The position numbers and the translations under genes were made by a program. From AP-15 sp963700195 (GTDB taxonomy: Bacteria > Pseudomonadota > Alphaproteobacteria > ATCC43930 > CGMCC-115725), in NCBI GenBank assembly GCA_963700195.1, contig CAVOWQ010000033.1:1-64000 (forward strand): 64,000 nt of DNA, written 5' to 3'. Positions 51,282-60,078 of the stretch are shown here, piece by piece; the first letter of the stretch is position 1; the number at the start of each line of letters is the position of its first letter. Below the pieces are notes generated by a model, which did no database searches, was not told the origin of the DNA, and saw only the letters and a program-made list of their open reading frames with translations.

Positions 51282-52361
51282 ATGACCCCGATATTACGCG
51301 ACCGCATTGACCATCCGATGGCATGGCGCGGCTGCGAGCTTTCCAAGGAGGAGATTTCCTTTGATCTTTCCCCGCGCCATGCCGCGGCGCTCAAGGACGT
51401 GCTGCTAAAAGTCCGCAAGGCTGGGCTGCTCCTGGGCGAAATCCGCGCCGAACATTGCCGCCACTCCGCGCTCGACGACGATCTCGAGCGGGTATTCGAC
51501 GAAATCCAGGAGGGCCGCGGCATCATCATCGTGCGCGGCTTGCCGATTGATGGCCACTCTGTCGAGGACATCAGCACGATGTTCTGGGCGCTTGGAACGC
51601 ATTTCGGTCGCGGCGTGTCGCAAAGTGCGCTCGGCGACTTACTGGGCCAAGTCAGGGACGAGACCCCAGCAGGGCAGCCGGAGAGTGCTCGTGGTTATCT
51701 CAGCCGGCGCGAGTTGTCGCTGCATGTTGATCTGGCGCAAATCGTCGGGTTGATGTGCGTGCGTCAGGCGCGTCAGGGTGGCTACAGTCAGTATGCTTCC
51801 GGTCTTGCCGTGCACAACGAGATCCTCGCCACGAGGCCAGATCTCATGCCCATCCTCTATCGCGGGTTTCCTTACCATCGTCGCGGTGAGGAGGATCCTA
51901 CTGCCTCGCCGATCACCCCGTATGATGTGCCGGTCTTTTCCAACCGGGACGGCCAGGTCAGCGTGTTCATGGTGCGCGAGATAATCAATGCAGCATTCCG
52001 CGAGTTGAATCGGGAGTTCACAACCGAGGAAGCCGATGCGATCGACACCTTTCGGGCCACCGCACGGCGCCTGCAATTCGAGACCCGGCTCGAGCCCGGT
52101 GAAGCGAGCTTCCTCAACAACTACACGGTGATGCACGCCCGCTCCGAATTTGACGACTGGGACGAGCCCGAGATGAAGCGGCTGATGCTGCGTCTCTGGC
52201 TCGATGTCGAGCGCAAGGCGCGGTCCGTCGTGAGAGAAATTCACATTTACGAGAATGCCGGCGGGCGAAGTGGTATCGACCCTCAGCCTGGCCGCTTGCC
52301 GGCAGTTGCGAAGTACCGTGCGCCGGATGTCGAGGTACGACGTCAAGCTGCGGCGAAATGA
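51282..52361 (+). CDS. TauD/TfdA-like Fe(II)/2-oxoglutarate dioxygenase
   Basis: 359 residues from ATG 51282, which has CCGGAGG seven bases upstream (an in-frame ATG at 51261 is less well placed). The iron facial triad is H148 and D150 in ELSLHVDLAQIVGLMC and the distal H285 in NNYTVMHARSEF, with an Arg-rich end (LMLRLWLDVERKAR) for 2-oxoglutarate. GRGIIIVRGLPIDGHSVEDI is typical of the TauD/TfdA group. It is cotranscribed with the luciferase-like gene 34 bases upstream. Substrate unknown. Confidence 0.87.
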   Translation: MTPILRDRIDHPMAWRGCELSKEEISFDLSPRHAAALKDVLLKVRKAGLLLGEIRAEHCRHSALDDDLERVFDEIQEGRGIIIVRGLPIDGHSVEDISTMFWALGTHFGRGVSQSALGDLLGQVRDETPAGQPESARGYLSRRELSLHVDLAQIVGLMCVRQARQGGYSQYASGLAVHNEILATRPDLMPILYRGFPYHRRGEEDPTASPITPYDVPVFSNRDGQVSVFMVREIINAAFRELNREFTTEEADAIDTFRATARRLQFETRLEPGEASFLNNYTVMHARSEFDDWDEPEMKRLMLRLWLDVERKARSVVREIHIYENAGGRSGIDPQPGRLPAVAKYRAPDVEVRRQAAAK

Positions 52362-52525
52362 CAGACAGCAGCGCACACGCAGCCTGAAACCGTGGTTCCG
52401 ACGACGATCACGCAGTTTGCGGCCAAGCAGGTGAGATCGGCCTACAGAAAGCCGTGGAAGGAGCGCAGGAATGGAAGTTCTCGAAAGCGTCACCGTGACA
52501 GCCCTCGATCAGCTGGGAAATCTCT

Positions 52526-54178
52526 ATGCGCGACCTTCAGAGCGCGTTCTTAGAAAAGAGATCGATCACGGGTAGTGGCATCATATCCCATGTGGGACAT
52601 CAGTTGCAGCTCGCCGCCGGTCTCGCGCGTAGCAGCGCCGAACGCGGTCCCCATGCCTTCGGCAACCATGATTTCGACTTCGGGCCGGCCGGACTCGGCA
52701 AGTCAATTGACGTTGCCGCCAAAGCAGGCCGGTTTCCGCCAGTCGTCGCCTCGAATACCAACTTTGCCGGGATCGACGCGACGCTGGCCGATCTGCAGCG
52801 GCTTGCCAAGGACGGGGTGATCCGCCGCCGCCTCGTGCTTGACCGCGGCGGTATCCGTTTCGGTATCTTTGGGGTGCTCGGTAAAGAGGCCCAGTTCTAT
52901 ACGACTGGCGCGGGGGCTGTGACCTTCTCCGACGCCAACGAGACCGCCAAGGAAATGGCAACCACTCTCCGCGAGAGGGAGAAGGCGGACGTGGTCATCT
53001 GCCTAAGCCACGGCGGCGTGGAAAAAGGGCCGGATGGGCGTTTCACCGTGGGCGACGATGTGCGCGTGGCCGAAGCCGCGCCGGGTATCGACGTCGTGAT
53101 CGGCGGCCATAGCCACACCGAGCTGACTGAGGCGATCATCGTCAACGGCCGCACGCCGGTGGTGCAGACCGGGATGGAGGGAAGGAACCTCGGCGAGCTG
53201 GTGATCACACTCGACGGCAGCAAGCTGACGGTCGTGTCCTATCGGCTCTATCCGATCGACGACTCCATTGCCGGCGACCGAGCCGTCAACGACGAGATCG
53301 AAAATCTCAAGAAGACCGTTACAGCGGTTGTCTTTGCACCCCGCGGCTACAGCATCGATCAGCCGCTAGTCATAGCCCCACGAGATATCCCCAACACATT
53401 CACCGACATCACCGCCAGTACACCCCTCGCCAATCTCGTCACGGACGCCTTCAGAAAGGCCACGGGCGCAGATATCGGATTCACCGCCAATGGGTTGATG
53501 CGTGCTGGCTTCACGCGAGGAAAGTCGGGCGTGCAAACCGTCTACGATGTGTTCTCCGTGGCTCCCCTCGGCGCTGGGGTCGTCGATCCGACCGCGGGCA
53601 GCGCGCTTGTGACCGCCTACTTCACCGGTCAGGAGCTGAAGCATTTGCTCGAGTTTTTGCTCGTCGACAACCCGGTCCACCCGGGCGAGTATTTTCCCCG
53701 CTCCTCCGGCATGAGGTTCCGCTACGACCCGTCGCGGCCGAAGTTCGACGCCGTGACGGCAATCGAACTGGGAGACCTCGACCGCGGCTACCATGCTATC
53801 GACATCACCGGGACAGACGAACGGCTTTATAGTCTCTCGTGCCCCCTGTATTTCGGACTCATTGCCGTGGCGATACCAAAGTACACGAAGGGCCTGCTGG
53901 CGCTGGTGCCCAAGAACAAGGCGGGTCATCCCCTCACGTCGAGGGTCGAGGCACTTGACGACCCTCGCGAGCACACCCCCTACCTGCTGCCGCCGCCGGG
54001 TGCGGTAGATAAAAACAGCGTCGCCATAGGGGCGGGAAACGGCGCTATCCGCGAGATCAAGGAATGGCAGGCGATCATGGATCACCTCCGAAGTCTGCCA
54101 GCCAAGAGCGACGGCGAATTGCCGACAATCCCGATCGATGAACGTGCTATGGAGGTCCGGGCGATCAAGACAGGCTGA
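52526..54178 (+). CDS. 5'-nucleotidase/UshA-like metallophosphoesterase lacking its N-terminus
   Basis: GNHDFDFGPAGLGKS and VIGGHSHTELTEAI are metal-binding motifs of calcineurin-like 5'-nucleotidases. VNDEIENLKKTV leads into the C-terminal substrate domain (TPLANLVTDAFRKATGADIG, FTANGLMRAGFTRGKSGV). But the family's first motif (D-x-H), the first GD motif and any signal peptide are missing. The first 40 residues (MRDLQSAFLEKRSITGSGII) do not look like the family. Either the 5' end has been replaced by a rearrangement or several early shifts hide it. Activity is unlikely without the first metal ligands. Confidence 0.75.
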   Translation: MRDLQSAFLEKRSITGSGIISHVGHQLQLAAGLARSSAERGPHAFGNHDFDFGPAGLGKSIDVAAKAGRFPPVVASNTNFAGIDATLADLQRLAKDGVIRRRLVLDRGGIRFGIFGVLGKEAQFYTTGAGAVTFSDANETAKEMATTLREREKADVVICLSHGGVEKGPDGRFTVGDDVRVAEAAPGIDVVIGGHSHTELTEAIIVNGRTPVVQTGMEGRNLGELVITLDGSKLTVVSYRLYPIDDSIAGDRAVNDEIENLKKTVTAVVFAPRGYSIDQPLVIAPRDIPNTFTDITASTPLANLVTDAFRKATGADIGFTANGLMRAGFTRGKSGVQTVYDVFSVAPLGAGVVDPTAGSALVTAYFTGQELKHLLEFLLVDNPVHPGEYFPRSSGMRFRYDPSRPKFDAVTAIELGDLDRGYHAIDITGTDERLYSLSCPLYFGLIAVAIPKYTKGLLALVPKNKAGHPLTSRVEALDDPREHTPYLLPPPGAVDKNSVAIGAGNGAIREIKEWQAIMDHLRSLPAKSDGELPTIPIDERAMEVRAIKTG

Positions 54179-54282
54179 TAGGCTTTGGGCGGGTCCGCGC
54201 TCTCATGTAGGGCCGCTTTGGGTCCGAGAGCAGCCGACGGGCAACAATCAGCGAATTGCCGAGATGGAATCCAATCACGTAC

Positions 54283-55882
54283 CTATCGGTCGAGCCATAC
54301 GTCCTCCATGCGCCAGCCGTTGTACTGGCTGTTGACCATGATCGGTCAGCCCTTTGAGCTGCGGCTGCATGCAGGTTGCCGCGCGGGTGTGGTAAATGAT
54401 CGGGCGCGCCCCGTCCTCCTGCAGTTTCTTGTCGATCTCCCAGACGAGCCGCCGGCGCTTCTCCTGGTCGGCCATCGTCGACTGCTCGATGAACAGCTTC
54501 TCCAGCTCGGCGTTGCAATAGCCGGTGTAGTTGCGCTCCGACCCGCAGCCGTAGTTCTCGAAGAATTGCTGGTCGGGATCGTCGACGCCGCTGCCGGTGT
54601 TGTTGAGGCCGATCTGGTAGTCTTTGCGGGCGAGCTTGGGGAACCAGTTCGCGGTCTCGACCGGTTCGAGCTCGCCGTCGATCCAGATCTCCTTCAGCTG
54701 GTCGATCAGGATCACTGCAGGGTCGCGATAGGTCGGGATGTTGCGCGCGGCGACTTTGATGGCGAGCCGCTTGTCTGGCCCATAGCCGAGCTTGGTCATG
54801 ATCTCGCGGGCCGCAGCGCGGTTCTTCGCCACGTCGGGACCATAGCCGGGAACCGTTGCCAGAAGATCGGCCGGCATGCCCCAAACCCCGGCCGGCGGCG
54901 GCAGCATCGCCCCGCCGATATCGCCCTGTCCCTCGGCGAGGATGTCGATAAAGCTCTTGCGGTCGAGCGCCAACGCCAATGCGCGCCGCAGATCGGGATT
55001 GTCGAAGGGCGGCGCCTCGCGGTTGACCAGCAGATTGGTGCTGGCATTGCTCGATACGAGCTCGCAGACCGCCTGCGGCGCCTGGTTTCTGACATCCTTC
55101 AGTAGCGGAACCGTGACCTCGTAGGGAAAGGTCAGATCGAACTTGCCGGCGATGAAGGCGAGGATCGCGGTCGAGCGGTTCGGGATGATCGTGTATTCGA
55201 TGCCGTCGAGATACGGCCGTCCCGGTTTCCAGTAATCGGGGTTGCGGACGAGCTTGATCGACTCGTTCGGCTTGAACTCGACGAATTTGAACGGGCCGGT
55301 GCCGATCGGATGCTGCCGCATGTCGCGTGGCGGGACGTGACAGGGATAGATCGGCGTGTAGCCGGAGGCGAGCAAGGCCAGGATCGCCGGCTGCGGCCGC
55401 TTCAGCACGAAGGTGGCTTCGGCGGAGCCGTTGGTGGCGATTTCCGCGACGTTGTTCCACCATGATTTGCGCGGATTGAGGCGCAACCGCTCGGCGGCAC
55501 GACCGGTCAGCAGATCCCAGGTGCATTTGACGTCGGCGGAGGTGAACGGCCTGCCGTCATGCCATTTGACGCCATCGCGCAGTTTGAAGGTCAGCCGGGT
55601 TCCGTCTTCGCTCCAGGACCAGCTCTCGGCCAGGTCGGGAACGATCGTGTCGAGGCTGTTCTGCGCGACGTGCTGGTCGTAAAGTACGAGGTTGTTGAAC
55701 ACCGCCATCATCGGGATCGAGACGGAGTTGGTCCCTTCCTCGTGGATCGACATGCTCGCCGGGCTGTCGCGGTGATAAATCCGCAAGATGCCGCCGGACT
55801 TTTGCGCCTGCGCACCATCAACGCATATCGTCGCCTGCAGCAGCGCAGCGACTGCGATACGTCTTAGGAGTTGCCCCCTCAT
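54283..55882 (-). CDS. ABC transporter substrate-binding protein, family 5 (peptide/opine type), one frameshift
   Basis: Signal peptide from ATG 55882 (MRGQLLRRIAVAALLQATIC with a GAQAQ cleavage region). LAESWSWSEDGTRLTFKLRD and VKWHDGRPFTSADVKCTWDL are the DppA/OppA signature. PIGTGPFKFVEFKPNESIKL and LRRALALALDRKSFIDILAE are further family blocks. Near 54335 one extra base moves the end out of frame; corrected, it closes IMVNSQYNGWRMEDVWLDR at 54283. About 533 codons. No permease or ATPase genes lie nearby, so it is an orphan binding protein or a remnant of a dispersed system. Confidence 0.87.
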
Positions 55883-56041
55883 GCTCCGTCTCCGATTTGG
55901 CCCTGCGGCTGATCCCCTTAAAACCTTGTATCGTCCCAACCCGCGGAGCCACTCACGGTGATATTATCCATATAAATGTGCCCGTCGATATTTGCCCGGG
56001 AGGTGGCGGGCAGGCTTCGGCACATTAGCGCGATGTAGCTC

Positions 56042-56066
56042 GCGACCAGTGCGATTTTAACGGAAG
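56042..56066 (+). repeat. single copy of a 25-base motif also found as an inverted pair near 58.6 kb
   Basis: GCGACCAGTGCGATTTTAAC followed by GGAAG matches GCGACCACTGCGAGTTTAGC followed by GGAAT at 58558-58583 at all but three or four positions. Both lie upstream of binding-protein genes read on the minus strand. It could be a regulator site or the end of a small mobile element. Confidence 0.5.
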
Positions 56067-56197
56067 ATTGAGGGTAATGTGCGATCCCGCGTTATGGTGC
56101 GGTGAAGCGCATCACCTTCGGCCGCCGTTCCATCGCGCCGCCTTCATCGTCAAGCAGCGATCACCGCAATCAGACATCGAAGACTTCAGGATATAGA

Positions 56198-56355
56198 AAT
56201 TGTCAGCCAGGTGAGCGGCGACCGCCTTCTCGTCCCACTCCAGCCCGAAGCCCGGCACGTCTGGAATATGCAGCTTGCCATCCGCAACTTCGTAGGGCCG
56301 CTGCATCTTGCCACTCGAGCCAGTGCGCCATCTCGCTGACCCGCGCATGACGTGC
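56198..56355 (-). pseudogene. C-terminal remnant of a mandelate racemase/muconate-lactonizing enzyme-family gene
   Basis: The minus strand reads HARVSEMAHWLEWQDAA in one frame and, after a shift near 56300, QRPYEVADGKLHIPDVPGFG then LEWDEKAVAAHLAD. This is the closing segment of enolase-superfamily dehydratases (H/E-x-x-E-W-x-x-W...P-x-x-V-x-D-G-x-L-x-V-P-D-x-P-G-x-G-x-E-W-D-E). Everything upstream of it is gone. It lies between the two binding-protein genes, consistent with a former sugar-acid catabolic operon. Confidence 0.65.
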
Positions 56356-56605
56356 TGGAGGGCCGACCATCGTCGACAAAGAGTCGGATAGCGCCTTTCC
56401 GCCGTTTCCGGACATGTAGGAGCGCCGGGCAGATCAGGCGACGGCACCGAGCAGCGACTTTGCTTCGTTCAGCCGGTTTCCTGGTGCTTCGCCGCGGAGT
56501 CGGTGCTGGTCCACAATGCTGGAATTTCGACCTGCAGCGGGGGAGTAACTCTGCCCCGATCTCCTCACATTGGGCGCATCCGGGGTCGCATCCAAAGACT
56601 GTCGG

Positions 56606-58294
56606 TCAGGCCTTATCCAGCCAGAACGTGTCGAACCGAACCACGTCGTAGATGCCGAAATAATCTTTGGGGTTGTGGCCTTTCACATAGTTGTACCAGA
56701 CGTCGAGGATATTCTCCCATGCAACCGGTACCAACGGAGGATTCTGCTCCATGATGTCCTCGGCTTGGCGAATCAGCGCCATACGCTTGCCGGTATCGGT
56801 TTCGACGTCGATTTGGTCCACCAGCTTGTCAAACTCGGCGTTGTGCCAGAACGAGTAGTTCTGCGGCCCATCGGTACGGTACCAGGCATTGAAGTAATCG
56901 GAAGGATCAAGCAGGGTTGAGACGATGGCACCGACGGCTAAATCGTAGTTCCCGGCCGTCGCGTCACCGAACCAAACCGATTCGACCACCGTTCGCAGGT
57001 TGGATTGAATACCCGCCTCCCTCAACATCGTCTGGATGGCTTGGCCAAAGAGTTTGTGATGGTTGAGGTCCCGCACCATGAAATCCAGCGGCCGTATGCT
57101 GCTCTGGCCGGCGGCGGCCAATAGGGATTTAGCCTCCTTGTTCGCGGCGCCGGAATCATCCTGATAGCCGAGCCGGTTGGCGAGTTGGTCCTCCGGCGTG
57201 GCGAACTCGGAAAACGGATAGATGAACCCTCCCGTCATCAGCGGGGAGACATCCTTGACGACGTCCACCAGGACTGGTTTGTCGCAGAGGAGATGCAGGG
57301 CCCGCCTGACCCGCGGGTCATCGAAAGGCTGCCTTTTGGCATTCAACCAGACCGCGTGGATCACGCTTTGGTAGAATTTCGCGGTAGACAGGCCAGGAAT
57401 TGTCGCCGCCTTGCGGGCGGTGGCCGGGTCGAGCGCGCGGGCATAGTCCACTCGGCCCGACAGAATGGCGGACCCGAGCTCCGGGGAAAATGGCAACAGA
57501 TTGTAAAATTCGATGCCATCGAGGTAGGGAAGGCCTTTGTTCCAGTAGTTCGGATTTCTCTCCATTACCCAGACCTCGTTCTCGACGCGGTGTTGCGTCT
57601 TGAAGGGACCGGTACCCGGGATGTTGAGGACCTTTCGTAGATCGTAATTGTTCTCTTCCAGCGCCTTTTTGCTGTAGATCACGTTCCAGCCGCTGGCGAA
57701 GGCCGACATCATGAAATTGACGGAGCGCGGCGCGGCCAGCTTGAATTCAATGGTGTACTTGTCGCGCGCATTGATCTCGCTGACCGCCCTGAACAGCGGA
57801 GTGCGCGGGATGCTGATGCCGGACGGTGGTTTGGCGATGCGGTCGAAGGTCGCTTTTATGTCGGCCGATGTGAAATCCACCCCGTCATGGAACTGGACGC
57901 CTTGGCGCAGGTGAAACGTGTAGGTCTTGCCGTCTTTGGCGATTTCCCAGCTATGCGCGAGATCGGGGATGATTGTCTTTCCACTGTCGCGCGGATCACG
58001 CCGGATCAAATTGTCGAACATGCAACCCTGAGTGCCGATGTTGCCGACAGTGCCCGATTGATGCACGTCGAAATGCGGCGGACGATTGAGAATGCCGTAG
58101 CGCATCACCCCTCCCCGCTTTGGATTGGGCTCAGGTGCCGCTATCTGAAACTTCGAGCCGTCATACTCCGTCGGAATATCGGCGGCGAGGCCATAGCGCG
58201 GGGCCAAACCGTAAGCCCCCATCAACGCGGCGGCGCTGCCAAAAAGCATATCGCGGCGGGACCAATTTGTACGCGCGGGGTGCTTGGTATTCAT
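56606..58294 (-). CDS. ABC transporter substrate-binding protein, family 5, Tat-exported
   Basis: 562 residues. A twin-arginine signal (NWSRRDMLFGSAAALMGAYG) precedes the mature protein. LAHSWEIAKDGKTYTFHLRQ with VQFHDGVDFTSADIKATFDR is the DppA/OppA signature. LNIPGTGPFKTQHRVENEVW and LLDPSDYFNAWYRTDGPQNY follow the family pattern. ATG at 58294 has GGAGGTACC upstream. Like its neighbour it has no membrane components nearby. The two proteins are homologous but far from identical, so this is not a recent duplication. Confidence 0.9.
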   Translation of the reverse strand: MNTKHPARTNWSRRDMLFGSAAALMGAYGLAPRYGLAADIPTEYDGSKFQIAAPEPNPKRGGVMRYGILNRPPHFDVHQSGTVGNIGTQGCMFDNLIRRDPRDSGKTIIPDLAHSWEIAKDGKTYTFHLRQGVQFHDGVDFTSADIKATFDRIAKPPSGISIPRTPLFRAVSEINARDKYTIEFKLAAPRSVNFMMSAFASGWNVIYSKKALEENNYDLRKVLNIPGTGPFKTQHRVENEVWVMERNPNYWNKGLPYLDGIEFYNLLPFSPELGSAILSGRVDYARALDPATARKAATIPGLSTAKFYQSVIHAVWLNAKRQPFDDPRVRRALHLLCDKPVLVDVVKDVSPLMTGGFIYPFSEFATPEDQLANRLGYQDDSGAANKEAKSLLAAAGQSSIRPLDFMVRDLNHHKLFGQAIQTMLREAGIQSNLRTVVESVWFGDATAGNYDLAVGAIVSTLLDPSDYFNAWYRTDGPQNYSFWHNAEFDKLVDQIDVETDTGKRMALIRQAEDIMEQNPPLVPVAWENILDVWYNYVKGHNPKDYFGIYDVVRFDTFWLDKA

Positions 58295-58820
58295 GATGCC
58301 GGTACCTCCCTCTAGATTTTTGCTGAATGTCCTTTACGCGACACGCCCCGGTTTCCCGATGGTTTGGAGCCAGGATCGCCCCTCGCGCCGTATTCGGCAA
58401 CGTTTATCGCGTCCATCGGCGTCGCACGTCGCGCCTAATTCCCGGGGTCTATTAGGCGCGTGGCTGCCCAACATGCGGTAGGGCGCCTACCGAACACCAC
58501 CGACAACCCTTCTAGTCGACACCGAAAAGTGGCCGGGCTTTCAATGCATAGCGCCTCTCGCGACCACTGCGAGTTTAGCGGAATCTCCCATAGATATATT
58601 ACTATGGACGCTTCCGCTAAAGTCGCACTTCGCAGACGCTGAATAGAGACTCACCCTCAGCCGTCAACTTCGGCTCTACCGGGTCCCTTGCCGCCGATCA
58701 TTCCGCCGTCGAACACCACCGCTTTATCCATCATGTAGCAGAAGGCCCCGTTCGCAATATCTTGCGCCCGCGCTCGCGATCGATTGGAATGGGCGAGACG
58801 GCGCCGCGAATAGGCCTAGC
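58295..58820. other. upstream region of the second binding protein, with an inverted repeat and fragments
   Basis: Contains the inverted repeat at 58558-58636. A minus-strand scrap around 58667-58745 reads GAFCYMMDKAVVFDGGMIGG then KGPGRAEVDG and a stop, not identified. No complete gene. The IS481 element begins at 58821. Confidence 0.4.
58558..58636. repeat. inverted repeat upstream of the second binding protein
   Basis: GCGAGTTTAGCGGAA (58569-58583) faces TTCCGCTAAAGTCGC (58612-58626) with one mismatch. Between them CCATAG and CTATGG form an inner stem around an AT-rich core (ATATATTA). The outer flanks also resemble each other inverted. The 79-base element is either an operator with two half sites or a MITE-like transposon relic. 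The arm sequence recurs at 56042. Confidence 0.6.
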
Positions 58821-60045
58821 TGTCATTGCTATGAAGGTTGTTCATCCGGGGGAGTCCGGTTCAGGCTGTGGGTCGCGACACTCGCAGCCATGATCGGAGG
58901 ATCGCCCGGATGAACATTCACAAGAATGCGCGGTTGACGCCGTAGGGTCGACTGCTGTTGGTGCGGCGGGTCGACGAGCTCGATTGGCGGATGCCGGCAG
59001 CGGCGACTGCGGCCGGCATCTCGCAGCGGCAAGGCTATCGCGGGCTGGCGCGCTACCGCATGGACGGCGCGGCGGCGCTGTGTGAGCGCAGCTCGGCGCC
59101 CGGGTGTTGCAAGCATCGCGTCGATGTCGAGCGGATCACCGAGATCGCGGCGCTGCGGCGGCATCGCATGAGCGGGCCAGCAATCGCCCGTCAGCTCGGC
59201 ATGCCAGTATCGACGGTGGGCGCCATCCTGCGCCGGCTCGGTTTGGGCAAGCTGACAGCGCTCGACGCGAAGCCGCCGATCGTGCGCTACGAACGCCAAC
59301 GGCGCGGCGAGCTGATCCATCTCGACAGCAAGAAGCTCGGACGGATCGCCGGGATCGGGCACCGCTTTAAGGGTCGCGCTGCGGGCACGGTCAATCGCCA
59401 TCACGGCATTGGCTGGGAAGCCCTGCACGTGTGCATCGATGACGCGACCCGGCTGGGTTATAGCGAGATCCTCGCGAACGAGCGCCAGGACAGCGCGATC
59501 GGCTTTCTCGCGCGCGCGCTCGGCTGGTTTGCGGGTCAGGGCGTGACCGTCGAACGGGTCATGACCGACAACGGTTCGGCCTATCTCAGCAAGGCTTTCC
59601 GGGCGGCGCTGACGGCCGCCGGGCTCAAACACAAACGCACCCGGCGGTATACGCCACGCACCAATGGCAAGGCCGAGCGGTTTATCCAAACCAGTTTGCG
59701 CGAGTGGGCCTATGCCCGGCCCTATGCGACCTCGCACGAGCGCAACGCCGCCTTGGCGCCCTGGCTCGAGCATTACAATACCGCGCGGCCACACGCCGCC
59801 CTGGCCCACCATCCGCCAACGGCTCGGCTGCACCAAATCCAGTTGCTTTGTTCGACCAAAGGGACCGTTGCTTCGTCCCGACCTGCTTTCCCCAATGACG
59901 GCAGCGGCGGGCCGGGGCAAGGATCGCCGCAGGCGACCGGCGGCAGCCGGCGCGCAGCGTCCTTGCGGCGGCCTGCCGCTGCCGTCACACTCGCTCAAGG
60001 AGGGTCCCTTGTCTGATCAACTGAACAACCTTCCTGGAAACGACA
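58821..60045 (+). mobile_element. IS481-family insertion sequence (1,225 bp)
   Basis: Terminal inverted repeats of 24 bases: the left end TGTCATTGCTATGAAGGTTG then TTCA, and the right end read inward TGTCGTTTCCAGGAAGGTTG then TTCA, match at 20 of 24 positions and start TGT. The element is flanked by CCTAGC (58815-58820) and GCTAGC (60046-60051), which fits an NCTAGN target duplication with one later change. One DDE transposase gene fills it. The right end lies only 33 bases from the ATG of a porin gene. Confidence 0.88.
58910..60016 (+). pseudogene. IS481-family DDE transposase with an early stop codon
   Basis: ATG at 58910 gives MNIHKNARLTP, then an in-frame TAG at 58943, after which the same frame continues LVRRVDELDWRMPAAATAAG. 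The helix-turn-helix region is near MSGPAIARQLGMPVSTVGAI. The DDE residues are in ELIHLDSKKLG, VMTDNGSAYLS and PRTNGKAERFIQT. The last 50 codons after QLLCST are not typical and extend to the right end. Transposition needs readthrough of the TAG or restart at a downstream start such as GTG near 58961. Otherwise it is an inactive copy. Confidence 0.88.
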
Positions 60046-60078
60046 GCTAGCTAGAACTCGGTCGACTGACCTCCAGGT

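Larger units (their letters stand above)
55940..56605. other. 666-base gap with a shared upstream motif and an enzyme remnant
   Basis: Holds the upstream region of the first binding protein, a copy of the repeat motif at 56042-56066 and the C-terminal scrap of an enolase-superfamily gene at 56198-56355. On the plus strand VLVHNAGIS near 56502 resembles an SDR active-site region, but too little surrounds it to call a gene. Confidence 0.4.

Noticed and set aside
56502..56650. SDR remnant suggested by VLVHNAGIS
   Set aside because: Only nine residues fit; no cofactor loop or Y-x3-K could be found in any frame nearby.
58910..60016. Selenocysteine or programmed readthrough at the transposase TAG
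   Set aside because: The codon is TAG, not TGA, and no supporting hairpin or suppressor context is visible; a simple nonsense mutation is more likely.
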